This document shows positions 50,852-58,703 of a DNA stretch of 64,000 nucleotides, one piece after another. The DNA lies in assembly GCA_036271795.1 (NCBI GenBank), contig DATAZY010000050.1:1-64000 (forward strand), read 5' to 3'. The DNA comes from Galbitalea sp036271795 (GTDB lineage: Bacteria; Actinomycetota; Actinomycetes; Actinomycetales; Microbacteriaceae). The notes beneath the pieces were generated by a model. That model saw only the letters and a program-made list of their open reading frames with translations. It was not told where the DNA came from and did not search any database. Positions within the stretch are counted from its first letter, which is position 1. The number at the start of each line of letters is the position of its first letter. The position numbers were made by a program, and so were the translations under genes.

Positions 50852-51865
50852 GTGACCAGTATTGACGACGTTGCACGCGCTTCCGGTGTCTCGATTGCCA
50901 CCGTTTCGCGTGCGCTGCGCGGGTTGCCGAATGTCTCGGAGGCAACCCGCGAGCGGATCCGCGGTATCGCGGACAAGCTCGGTTACGTCGCGTCCTCGAG
51001 CGCGTCGGGCCTCGCATCCGGGCGCACGCTCACCATGGGGCTGGTCGCGCCATCCGTGAGCCGCTGGTTCTACACGACCGTCATCGAGGGCGTCGACGCC
51101 GCCCTGCGTGAAGCCAACTACGACATGATCCTGTACAACCTTGCGAGCCGCGGCGGCGATCGCGAGCGCGTGTTCCATCGCTCGATTCTGCGCAAGAGAA
51201 CGGATGCGCTCATCGCGGTCGGCATGGACTTCTCGGCGGATGAGCGCGAGCAGCTCCTCACCGTCGGGCATCCCCTCATGATGATCGGCGGGCCGGTGCG
51301 GGGAATTCGCCACATCGGCATCGATGAGCGAGGTGTCGCGCGCGCGGCGACGCAGCACCTCATCGACCTCGGCCATCACGACATCGCCCATCTTGGCGGT
51401 GACGACGACGAGGGACTCAACCGACGCGTCCCGGAGGATCGCCGGAGCGGTTTCCTGGCCGCAATGCACACCGCCAACGTCTCGGTGCCGGACGATCGTC
51501 TGCTCTCGGGTCACTTCTCTCTGCCTGCGAGCCGCGATGTGATGAACGAGTTCTTCTCTCGACCCGGGCCGCGGCCGACCGCCGTGTTCGCGAGCTCCGA
51601 CGAGATGGCGATCGGAACCATCCTCGCGGCGGGAGACTCTGGGCTGAATGTGCCGCGGGATCTCTCGGTCATCGGCATCGACAATCACGATCTCGCCGAG
51701 TCGTTTGGGTTGACGACTATGGCGCAGGATCCCTACGAGCATGGCGAGCGCGGCGCACACATCCTGCTGGACGAGCTCGCGAACGGCCCAAAGGCGCGCG
51801 CGACCTCGCTCCGCGCGAAAGCCGAGCTGCTCGTGCGGAACAGCACGACGCGACCCTCGCGCTAG
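50852..51865 (+). CDS. LacI family transcriptional regulator
   Basis: A 337-aa regulator from GTG 50852. HTH MTSIDDVARASGVSIATVSRALRG is at the very N terminus, hinge helix YVASSSASGLASGR near 50-63, and a PBP1 sugar-binding domain follows (IGIDNHDLAESFGLTTMAQDP near 275). It probably represses the CUT1 operon upstream at the AAGCGCTT sites. Confidence 0.9.
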   Translation: MTSIDDVARASGVSIATVSRALRGLPNVSEATRERIRGIADKLGYVASSSASGLASGRTLTMGLVAPSVSRWFYTTVIEGVDAALREANYDMILYNLASRGGDRERVFHRSILRKRTDALIAVGMDFSADEREQLLTVGHPLMMIGGPVRGIRHIGIDERGVARAATQHLIDLGHHDIAHLGGDDDEGLNRRVPEDRRSGFLAAMHTANVSVPDDRLLSGHFSLPASRDVMNEFFSRPGPRPTAVFASSDEMAIGTILAAGDSGLNVPRDLSVIGIDNHDLAESFGLTTMAQDPYEHGERGAHILLDELANGPKARATSLRAKAELLVRNSTTRPSR

Positions 51866-51995
51866 TCAGTCGACGTCGACCGCTCGACCCCGGCCGAGTT
51901 CACGCTGACGTCGCACCGCGTTCACCTGACGATCACGCGTCGCTGCGAGAGTCGGTGAACAGCAGTTTCACCTCTCTACGCGGATCGAGGCCACC

Positions 51996-52937
51996 GTGGA
52001 GCATCCAGTCGGTCGATCGCTTGCCTGGGTCGAGTCGCCCCTTCAGCTCATCGCCGCGGCAGAGTGGGCCGCGACGCAAGAGGAGCCGATTGTGGTCGCT
52101 GTGCGACTCCGAAGCCCGCAGATGGCCGCGACCACTGAAGAACTGTTAGCGCGCGGGGCGCGGTTCGCCGAGTGCATTCCCTTTTACGGCGTCCCGTGGC
52201 AGTTGCTCTTGCGTCATCGTAACTGGGGCATCGGCGACGGGTTCTCCGGGCAGTTCCGCCTCGCAGCATCCATTCTTCCGCCCCGAAGCGTCACACTGCT
52301 CGACGACGGCGCGCTGACGACGGCGCTGGCCGATGCACTCCTCGAGCGCACCGGTTTCACGCGGCCGGGGCAGCATGAAACCGCAGTCTCGACGCTGCTG
52401 GGTGCGAGGGCACGCTCACGGATGCTGCGCCTCGCCCGGCACGAGCGGCTCGAAATCTCGACCGCCTTCGCTCTCGGCGATGATCGGCTGTCGAGCCTCG
52501 CCGACCGTGGCGTGCGGGTGACGCCGCACTCGCTCGTGTGGGTGCAACGCACCGCCCGCCCGATCAGCCTTCCCGGCAACCGGGTGCTTCTCGGAAGCGC
52601 GCGCGTCGTTGACGGCCTCATCCCGCTCGCCGAGTATCTCGCGTGGGTCGCCAAGGAGGCACGCGCGGGCGAACTCGCCTACCTGCCGCACCGCCGCGAG
52701 ACCACGGCCGCGCTGGATGCCGTCGCCGGCTTCCCGGGAGTGCACGTCATCGACACCGGTCTACCGGTCGAACTGGTGCTCGCGGGTGCCCGCGAACCGC
52801 TGGAGGTGCTCAGCCTACAGACAAGCGCCACGACGACTCTCGGCCACATCCTCGCCGGAAGTGGAAGTACGAACCGCCGCCATACGCCGGCCGCTAGCGT
52901 TGCCCCGGTACAATTGGCACGCCCGCGGGAGTGGTGA
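51996..52937 (+). CDS. Sialyltransferase-superfamily (GT52/polysialyltransferase)-like protein
   Basis: A 313-aa protein from GTG 51996. WVESPLQLIAAAEWA near the N terminus, LLDDGALT (about residue 105; a D/E-D/E-G motif) and AYLPHRRE (about 225; in the place of the HP motif) together resemble bacterial GT52/GT38/GT80 sialyltransferases and polysialyltransferases. The last residues lie inside tRNA-Leu: the TGA stop (52935-52937) is 11 nt into the tRNA, so the end may have been altered when the tRNA was placed. Substrate unknown; no capsule genes flank it. Confidence 0.5.
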   Translation: MEHPVGRSLAWVESPLQLIAAAEWAATQEEPIVVAVRLRSPQMAATTEELLARGARFAECIPFYGVPWQLLLRHRNWGIGDGFSGQFRLAASILPPRSVTLLDDGALTTALADALLERTGFTRPGQHETAVSTLLGARARSRMLRLARHERLEISTAFALGDDRLSSLADRGVRVTPHSLVWVQRTARPISLPGNRVLLGSARVVDGLIPLAEYLAWVAKEARAGELAYLPHRRETTAALDAVAGFPGVHVIDTGLPVELVLAGAREPLEVLSLQTSATTTLGHILAGSGSTNRRHTPAASVAPVQLARPREW

Positions 52938-53006
52938 AACTGGCAGACACGCAGGATTTAGGTTCCTGTGCCTTCGGGCGTGAGGGTTCAAGTCCCTTCT
53001 CCCGCA
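52925..53006 (+). tRNA. tRNA-Leu (UAG)
   Basis: 82 nt. Acceptor GCGGGAG pairs with CTCCCGC; anticodon loop TTTAGGT with anticodon TAG; a long variable arm is present as in leucine tRNAs; the T-arm includes GGTTCAAGTCC. No CCA is encoded. Its 3' end is the attachment site of the element that follows. Confidence 0.95.
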
Positions 53007-53016
53007 CTCGGCAATT
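52984..53016 (+). repeat. attL: 3' end of tRNA-Leu, direct-repeat copy 1
   Basis: 33 bp from GGGTTCAAGTCCCTTCTCC through CGGCAATT, repeated exactly at 58598-58630. Covers the T-arm, acceptor and 10 bp beyond the tRNA. A weaker similarity (GCGTTTATC) continues for some 25 bp after both copies. Confidence 0.9.
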
Positions 53017-53034
53017 GACCTGAATCACCAGCGT

Positions 53035-53745
53035 TTATCCGGGCTTTTTGCCCGTTTTGGGTGAGTTCCCCCACAAATCCACCACACTCGCTTTCGCGCG
53101 AACCTCGTTCATGCGATCCGAGACGGCGTCGAGGTCGTCTTCGAACAAGTCGGCGTAGGTGTCGAAGGTCATCGCTGCGGATGCGTGACCAAGCATCCGC
53201 TGGACTGCTTTGGGGTTTGTGCCCGACGATATGGCGATGCTTGCCGCCGTCTGTCGAAGGTCGTGAGGGATGATCTCCGGGAAGTCTGGATCCGTCTGGC
53301 GCGACACTTGAACGGCATCCCAGAACCAACCCTTGCCGCTACCTGCCCGAGGCAGATGGTCGGTCCCATTTCCGAACACGAGAGCGTCGCACGACTTTCC
53401 CTCGCAGGCCGCCGCCAGAGGCTCCGAGAGGAATCGCGGATACGGCACGCTTCGGTTTTCGTGAGTCTTTGGCGTTCCAACGACAACCCGCTTTCCCAGC
53501 GTGACCGCGTTTTCCGTGATGAGCAATCGACGGCGAAGAGCGTCAAGGGCGGACATTCGCAGGCCGATCGCTTCGCCCACCGAATGCCCATGTAAGCAAG
53601 CGTGTAGACCAGCGTTGCGTGCTCACCTGCGTTCAGCGCCAGCAGCTCGAGCTGTGGCGGGGTGAGATAGTACCGCTTCGTCCTCGCACCGCGCGCGTTT
53701 TGGTTGTCCTCACGCTTGTCGTCATTACTGCGGCGGGTTGCTCAA
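53035..53745 (-). pseudogene. Tyrosine recombinase (integrase), truncated and frameshifted
   Basis: The intact C-terminal frame (53035 to about 53580) carries GEAIGLRM (first Arg), PHDLRQTAASIAI (H-x-x-R) and LGHASAAMTFDTYADL (His and Tyr), all the catalytic residues. At about 53575 the frame shifts: upstream, TKRYYLTPPQLELLAL and YMGIRW continue in another frame; one missing G in a G-run explains it. Further upstream the frame meets a stop near 53750, so the N-terminal arm and core-binding domains are lost. The product is expected to be inactive. Confidence 0.85.
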
Positions 53746-53805
53746 CCGGCCGGTCGCCGCCACTTTATGAGAACGCCTAGCCCCGACTAGAATCGCTTGA
53801 CATTA

Positions 53806-54975
53806 ATGGACCGGACCAAACCGATCGACCAAAACGGGAGACGCGCGACCTTGGGATCAACAGCGGTCAAGCCTTCGCCCGCGGCACGTGTCGCGTCTGG
53901 GCTGTGGGTGCAGCTTGTCGCCGTCTTTGTTATTGTCGGACTCCTCTCAGGCGGCTTCGCAGTAGGCGCGATCGTGAGTACGAGCGCGGCGCGAACCATC
54001 TATCAGACGGCGGAGAAGACGTATCACGACGCGATCACCGAACTCAACCGACAAGACCGACAGCTGCGGATCGCGAAAACCTCACCCTTCCCCGTTCGGG
54101 CGCGAACGGCAGCAACCGCGCTGGCAACCTGCCTGGGAGACTCGCCCACTGCCCCAACAACGGCGGAACTGGCGCAGCTTGCAGGATTCCTCAATGAAAA
54201 ATCCCCCAACAAACTTGGCGCATCGCGGTCAATCAGCCAACCCGCGCCAACGGAGGAAGCCTACGATTCAGCAACAACCACCCTGGAATCCCGCACACTC
54301 GTGGCGCTTCAAATAGCTCAGGCTGAAGACGAGCTCACGACATCCATTCAAATCGTCTCAGGCGAAGTCGCATTTGACCTTTACGGCATCGCAGCAACGC
54401 TGTCACCACAGAGCCGCACCATCACCGCCCGATATGTCTACGCGACAACCGCAGTCGGCAAAACCTTTCAGAACGCGACCAATAACGTCGGCACGGTAGT
54501 CAGCAACCTCACCCAAGATGTCAAACGGCACGGACCCGATTCGATCCCTGCGCCCGCAACGAAACTCATCAACACCCTCACGGCTTACGCAACGGCGTGC
54601 GCGAGCGTAATCAACTCGAGTAACGCCAACGTGCCGAAACCCGTGGTCACCGTCAGTGGCCGAACTGGCTCGAGCTACGCTCGTCCTGGCGCCGGATTGC
54701 CAACCCTCACGCCCGCCCCCGGCATAGACGTCGACGAACACTACGTTGTCATCCTCTCCTTCGTCGGCACCGCGGAGTACGAACCATCGTGCGACGGCGA
54801 AGGCGTCATCATCGACAGCTGGGTCGTCTACGGGACGTACCCTAACGAGCATGTGACGGTCAATCTCGGTCCCATCGTTGCAGGCTCCGATTACACCGGT
54901 CCATACACAACCCGCGTTACACCAATCCCCAATCTCGGAACCGAGTACTACATCGTGCCGTGCTCGTCGGAGTAG
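53806..54975 (+). CDS. Unknown single-pass membrane protein, element cargo
   Basis: A 389-aa protein from ATG 53806 (TTG 53797 is alternative). A polar N-terminal tail (about 1-35), one TM segment (about 37-60), then a long extracytoplasmic region: a Thr/Ala-rich helical part (about 70-260, VRARTAATALATCLGD, TTAELAQLAGFLNEK) and a C-terminal beta-rich part (about 300-389) with paired Cys (EPSCDGEGVII, YIVPCSSE) and many Pro/Gly turns. No family recognised. More Thr/Asn-rich and less GC-biased than chromosome neighbours, consistent with acquired DNA. Confidence 0.7.
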   Translation: MDRTKPIDQNGRRATLGSTAVKPSPAARVASGLWVQLVAVFVIVGLLSGGFAVGAIVSTSAARTIYQTAEKTYHDAITELNRQDRQLRIAKTSPFPVRARTAATALATCLGDSPTAPTTAELAQLAGFLNEKSPNKLGASRSISQPAPTEEAYDSATTTLESRTLVALQIAQAEDELTTSIQIVSGEVAFDLYGIAATLSPQSRTITARYVYATTAVGKTFQNATNNVGTVVSNLTQDVKRHGPDSIPAPATKLINTLTAYATACASVINSSNANVPKPVVTVSGRTGSSYARPGAGLPTLTPAPGIDVDEHYVVILSFVGTAEYEPSCDGEGVIIDSWVVYGTYPNEHVTVNLGPIVAGSDYTGPYTTRVTPIPNLGTEYYIVPCSSE

Positions 54976-55353
54976 CGGCGCGGAGAGCGGAGGCGACCGT
55001 CGCGTCCGTGGCGGCACCAATGACGACGACGCCTGCTCAATACTTCATCATCAATCAGCAGAGCAGGCTGGGACGACCATGGTGGAGACCGCACAGACAC
55101 TCGTTTCTACGCGGCACTCATCGCGTGAGGAACCCGGACGCAGTCGCCGGTGTACCCCTTCGACGTGTAACGACCGAACAGCGACGTACTCTCAACCTAC
55201 TTCTTCTGCATCCGCGACGACCACTCGTTGAAGATCGCAGTCAGCGTCCCGTACGCGATGACTAAGCAGCCGATGAGCGGGAACAGAACTTCAAAGACCA
55301 GCGGCACCAGCCGAGCGCATCGGTGCGACGGTGGCTCACGATAGTTTGCGGCC
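54976..55353. other. Gap without a confident gene (element)
   Basis: 378 bp between the membrane protein and the decayed gene. No open frame has a supported start. A minus-strand stretch (55197-55307) could encode a 36-aa hydrophobic peptide (LVFEVLFPLIGCLVIAYGTL) from a GTG, but it has no ribosome site. Confidence 0.4.
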
Positions 55354-55946
55354 GTGGAGAACTTCTGGGGCACGCTTTCCGATTGGCTCGTCGGCATCGG
55401 CACGATCGCCCTCGCGACTGTCACGTTCGTCGGGCTTGTTCGCGAGCGCCGAGAGAAGCGACGGCTGCAGAAGGAATTGGCCAGCCGCGCAGCGTTCGAT
55501 GAGTTCGAGCGGCGCACCGTGTACGACCGGGAAAGGAACGGGAGCGAAGGGCCAAGCCGAGCAGGTGGTCGTTTGGTCTGACCGATTGACGGTCGACGAC
55601 ACGGATCACCTAGACCCTGCGCCCGAGTAGTTGCCCGACGAGGAGGCCGCAATCGTGCAGAACGATTCGAGTCTCCCGATCACCGACGTCTGGGTGCATT
55701 GGTGCAGTACGGCAGGCAACGGCTATCTGGAGTCCAGGCCTATCCCGGACCGTGCCGCCGCGATCTCGGCGATCCATTCGCCGCCCGTGGTCGCTCACGC
55801 AAAATCCAACTCTTCCGATGGAGATCGACTTTGCCGACGCCCACGGCGTGCTTTGGAAGCGGACCCGCAAGGGCCAGATCGGCGAAATCTGCAACTCGCA
55901 CAACGCCCAACCATTCGAGCATCGCCTCATCTCTCACTGTCACTAG
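55354..55946 (+). pseudogene. Decayed small membrane-protein gene with two frameshifts and an internal stop
   Basis: Starts as MENFWGTLSDWLVGIGTIAL (GTG 55354; one TM and a charged coiled helix RERREKRRLQKELASRAAFDEFERRTVYDRE). Coding signal then continues in the next frame (QAEQVVVWSDRLTVDDTDHL), hits TAG at 55628-55630, resumes as EEAAIVQNDSSLPITDVWVHW, and after a second shift near 55800 as MEIDFADAHGVLWKRTRKGQIGEI to the stop at 55946. Joined, the pieces give a membrane-anchored protein of about 195 aa with a C-terminal beta domain. Alternative: a short functional N-terminal product of 75 aa. Confidence 0.6.
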
Positions 55947-56311
55947 CACCATCGCCACACTCCCCCGAACTCGTCGTCTGTCTTGTCTGTTGTCTTCTTT
56001 CCTTTCTTCTTTTTAAATCCCTGTCCTGCTGCTGTCTCTTTACTTTCCAACCCCCCACATGAACTGGTGAGTGTGGGGGGTTGGGAAGCGCGCAATGCGC
56101 GGGAAAAGCAGCAGGACAGGGATCCAAGGGCGTCAGCCCTTCGTTCACCCCCTCGCGGCAGACGTTGGGGCTGGCGAAGTACCACGCTGCCGTTTTGCAT
56201 GTTTTGAGAGTATCGCGTTTTTAACATTATTCATGTATCTTCTGTGTTGTTTTAACACCGATATAAGAATTTGGCTCACAGTCACACGAGGCACGGCGAT
56301 ACGCTGTCAAG
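55947..56311. other. Non-coding, AT-richer spacer with structured repeats
   Basis: 365 bp without a supported gene. It holds a pyrimidine tract (about 55978-56048), the two-tier inverted repeat at 56017-56123, and an AT-rich stretch (about 56205-56275) that probably contains the XRE promoter. Confidence 0.6.
56017..56123. repeat. Two-tier inverted repeat (cruciform-like)
   Basis: Outer arms 56017-56031 and 56109-56123 are perfect (15 bp, ATCCCTGTCCTGCTG). Inner arms 56043-56059 and 56072-56088 match over 17 bp with one mismatch (CCAACCCCCCACA core) around a 12-nt loop. A small GCGC-AAT-GCGC hairpin sits between inner and outer right arms. Could be a replication or transfer origin, a terminator or an ncRNA; none is proven. 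Confidence 0.85.
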
Positions 56312-56911
56312 GTGGCAGACTTCAGAACGGCGACCAGCGTCGGCGCCCGCATCGCAGCAGCTAGAAAGATGCGCGGCTTCAAAAGCACCAAGGATCTGGC
56401 GGCTGCGATCCCTGGCGATTCGGTGACCGGATCAATTCTTCAAAACATCGAGGCCGGCCGGAAAAATGACCTCGCCGTCGCCCAGCTCTTGAACATTTCA
56501 GCTGCACTGAAGCTGTCGCCGCTGTTTATCCTCGCCCCGCTCGGATCCCCGCACGAACGACTCGATCTGCCAAACGTCTCCCCCACGGTTGCCGGAATGT
56601 CCGTCGCCGAATTCGATGCGTGGGTGTCTGGTCTGACGGATGGCAGCTACCGCGCATTGAGTGCCGACGAGCAAAGTGAACGCACTCAATTGGAAGCGTT
56701 CCGCGAACTCCTCGCTGCACGCCGCGAACTACGACGCCTCGACCTCCGACCACGAATCGAAGACACCAAAGAATGGCGAACGGCACCCGCCGGACCTGAA
56801 AACCAGACGAGCCTCGACGACACCCAATTTCGCATCGACGACACCAAACGCAGGATTAGCCAACTCGAGATCTACCTCGGGTCTGCAGGCTGGCGCACCG
56901 ACCACCCGTAA
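56312..56911 (+). CDS. XRE-type helix-turn-helix regulator of the element
   Basis: A 199-aa protein from GTG 56312. N-terminal HTH_XRE (about 7-70): VGARIAAARKMRGFKSTKDLAAAIPGDSVTGSILQNIEAGRKNDL (pieces: RIAAARKMRGFKSTKDLAAA, SILQNIEAGR). Middle part has DLPNVSPTVAGMSVAEFDAWVSG; C-terminal half is charged and coiled (EQSERTQLEAFRELLAARRELRRLD). Resembles ICE/phage immunity repressors; likely controls element genes. Confidence 0.82.
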   Translation: MADFRTATSVGARIAAARKMRGFKSTKDLAAAIPGDSVTGSILQNIEAGRKNDLAVAQLLNISAALKLSPLFILAPLGSPHERLDLPNVSPTVAGMSVAEFDAWVSGLTDGSYRALSADEQSERTQLEAFRELLAARRELRRLDLRPRIEDTKEWRTAPAGPENQTSLDDTQFRIDDTKRRISQLEIYLGSAGWRTDHP

Positions 56912-56990
56912 CCAATCGATCCTGCACTTAGGCGAAAATATCGTTCGCTGGGACGACGCCATGGTCCGGGTTGGCTCGTAGAGTTTGGCC

Positions 56991-57146
56991 ATGAGGGCGC
57001 GGCGGAAACTGTTGATCGCAGGCGCAATCGTCGTGGGTTTTCCGACTGTGCTTTTCGTGGTGGCCTCCATCGTCTTCGCGGATCCGACTGAAAGTGCTCG
57101 CAACGATCTGAACGTGACTCTGCGAATCGCAGTGCAGCCGGTTTGA
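56991..57146 (+). CDS. Small single-TM protein (51 aa)
   Basis: ATG 56991 to TGA 57146: basic start MRARRKLLIAGAIVVGFP, one hydrophobic helix ending near residue 30, then a short polar tail. No close Shine-Dalgarno is obvious, but the basic-hydrophobic layout supports a real membrane peptide or a truncated lipoprotein-like gene. Too short to be sure. Confidence 0.45.
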   Translation: MRARRKLLIAGAIVVGFPTVLFVVASIVFADPTESARNDLNVTLRIAVQPV

Positions 57147-57407
57147 CCAGCCCTACACAAGGCCTGGAGCAACTAATTCCTATCCGATGGCGGACGCGCC
57201 AAGCACGATGTGCCCCGTTTTTCAAAAAAAGGGCAACCGGTACCTTGGATGCTTTATGTGGGATGGAACCCCCGGCAAGGCAACGCTCTCCCTTAGTAAA
57301 TGGATAGACAAATCCTTCGCCCTGATCGATTGCTAGCTTGGGCTGACTGACGAATCAGCGCCTGAGCGGCTCATCGATCCACGCCGCCGCCGAAGCCTCT
57401 CACAGCC

Positions 57408-57977
57408 TCACAGCTCCTGTGAGGGCATCGGGATGGGATCAGGGTTGTCGAGAACCTTGCCGTTGATGCTTCCGTACTTGTGCATTGTGTAGGCCGACAA
57501 GTTCAGTACGTCTCCTGCGTAGATGAGAGCAGATCCGCGCCTGATCTGATTGACGCCCACGATGTAGCCGTTGTTAGACAGGTGGAACCGGTCGCAGATG
57601 AAATCGAGAATGTCGCCGGGGGCGACTTTGTAAGCCACCAGCTGAGTCCCCTCGAAGATCGGACTTCCCTCGGCATACAGGCGCGCAGGACCGTCAGACG
57701 GGATCTCGACTTGCCACGAAATGTTCGTCGACGAGTCACCGATGAACTGATTTGGTACGGTGACGGACGACCCAGACGATGCAACTTCAGCCGGCGTGGG
57801 GATCGGCCCCGCAGCGGCCTTCGTCGCCGAGGCAGATGGATTTGAGGAATTGGCCGACGCCGAACTAGGGATTGACGTTGTACGACGAGATTGAGCGTGA
57901 GTCGTGGATGCGCAACCGGCGATCGTGAGCGCGATGGCGAGCGCAACCAGCGCCGGAGACACTCGACGAAACGTCAC
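57408..57977 (-). CDS. LysM-domain lipoprotein
   Basis: A 189-aa lipoprotein from GTG 57977. Lipobox TIAGC near residue 22, then a Ser/Ala/Thr-rich linker (about 25-75). Near residues 120-170, YKVAPGDILDFICDRFHLSN and GDVLNLS resemble a LysM peptidoglycan-binding module (GD...i..rf...n...L..GDVLNL). A -10 box TAGACT (57984-57989, minus) ends 6 nt before the GTG, so it may be leaderless. Element cargo acting at the cell wall. Confidence 0.75.
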   Translation of the reverse strand: MTFRRVSPALVALAIALTIAGCASTTHAQSRRTTSIPSSASANSSNPSASATKAAAGPIPTPAEVASSGSSVTVPNQFIGDSSTNISWQVEIPSDGPARLYAEGSPIFEGTQLVAYKVAPGDILDFICDRFHLSNNGYIVGVNQIRRGSALIYAGDVLNLSAYTMHKYGSINGKVLDNPDPIPMPSQEL

Positions 57978-58122
57978 AGCGGGAGTCTAGCTGTGAGACA
58001 CCGCGTCAGATACCGGCGGGTAAGGGAAAACCCGATGCTCTCAATTCGATCCCCTTCGAGTTAGATCGGGGTACAAGCCGCGGGCCAGCACGCCCTCAGG
58101 GTGGTCGGGCTGATTGTGACGA

Positions 58123-58287
58123 TCAGGCTGAGACGAGTTGTTGAGCCCATTGGTGAGAGATCCCCAGCGCGGTGACGATCTCGCGAACGGTGAGGCCGTC
58201 TGACTTCAACGCGCGAGCGGCCGCCCTCGACTCGTCAGCAGCTCGTCGTCGAGCATCCGCCTCGGTCTGACGGAGCGCTTGGGAAGA
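58123..58287 (-). pseudogene. HTH-domain remnant (HicB-antitoxin-like C terminus)
   Basis: Open for 54 codons on the minus strand: EADARRRAADESRAAARALK then SDGLTVREIVTALGISHQWAQQLVSA and stop. This resembles the C-terminal HTH of HicB-type antitoxins and related regulators in actinobacteria. A stop (58288-58290) and no start precede it, so the N-terminal part is gone. Confidence 0.45.
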
Positions 58288-58597
58288 TCACGCCGCGGCG
58301 AACCAGCTAGACATCGCGCTCGGCCCGCAGCACAAATGCCTACTTCGCTGGTGCGGACCGAAGCCGAGGTTTGAGAGGAGCTGAAACTGGTCCAACGCGT
58401 CGTCGACCGAGAGCGCTCCGAACGAACGCCGAGCCCACGCGACGCTGCTTCAACTGGCTCCGTGAAGGTCAACGACCCACCACATTTCCACCACAACTGA
58501 GCAGAGTCCTACTGCTTCGTACTGATCTCAGATCGGCGACATCCGCGTAAAACTAACGCAGTTGGCTTCTAATAGAGTCATCATGAGCGTGGATTTC

Positions 58598-58630
58598 GGG
58601 TTCAAGTCCCTTCTCCCGCACTCGGCAATT
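58598..58630 (+). repeat. attR: direct-repeat copy 2
   Basis: Exact 33-bp copy of 52984-53016 (tRNA-Leu 3' end), marking the right boundary of the element, 5,614 bp from attL. Confidence 0.9.
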
Positions 58631-58703
58631 CGGCTGGGCTATCGGCGTTTATCTGGTCGCTGGGGTCTGTCCATTTGGCATTCCCAGCACTACGACTGGC
58701 GGC

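Larger units (their letters stand above)
52984..58630. mobile_element. Small tRNA-Leu-integrated element (5.6 kb between att repeats)
   Basis: Bounded by exact 33-bp repeats of the tRNA-Leu 3' end. Contains a decayed tyrosine integrase directly inside attL, pointing toward the tRNA, an XRE-type repressor, secreted/membrane cargo of unknown function, several pseudogenes and AT-richer DNA. No replication, packaging or conjugation gene is recognised. It is best read as a decaying genomic island or satellite-type element that can no longer move by itself. Confidence 0.85.
57978..58703. other. Gap with decayed sequence and attR
   Basis: Only an HTH remnant (58123-58287) and attR (58598-58630) are recognisable. 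The rest shows no gene with a supported start; several short frames with coding-like composition suggest erosion. Confidence 0.5.

Noticed and set aside
53797..53802. TTGACA as a -35 box for the element membrane protein
   Set aside because: It lies within nine bases of the ATG, so it cannot serve this gene; no matching -10 was found for another.
55197..55307. 36-aa hydrophobic peptide on the minus strand
   Set aside because: Hydrophobic and plausible, but has only a GTG without ribosome site and no neighbour support; noted in the gap entry only.
57215..57245. Terminator in the A/T run near GTTTTTCAAAAAAAGG
   Set aside because: Stem is mostly A-T with few GC pairs and no gene ends close enough on either strand.
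58206..58496. Minus-strand open frame of 96 codons in the decayed region
   Set aside because: Arg/Ser-rich shadow; the HTH-like coding signal is in a different frame (58123-58287).
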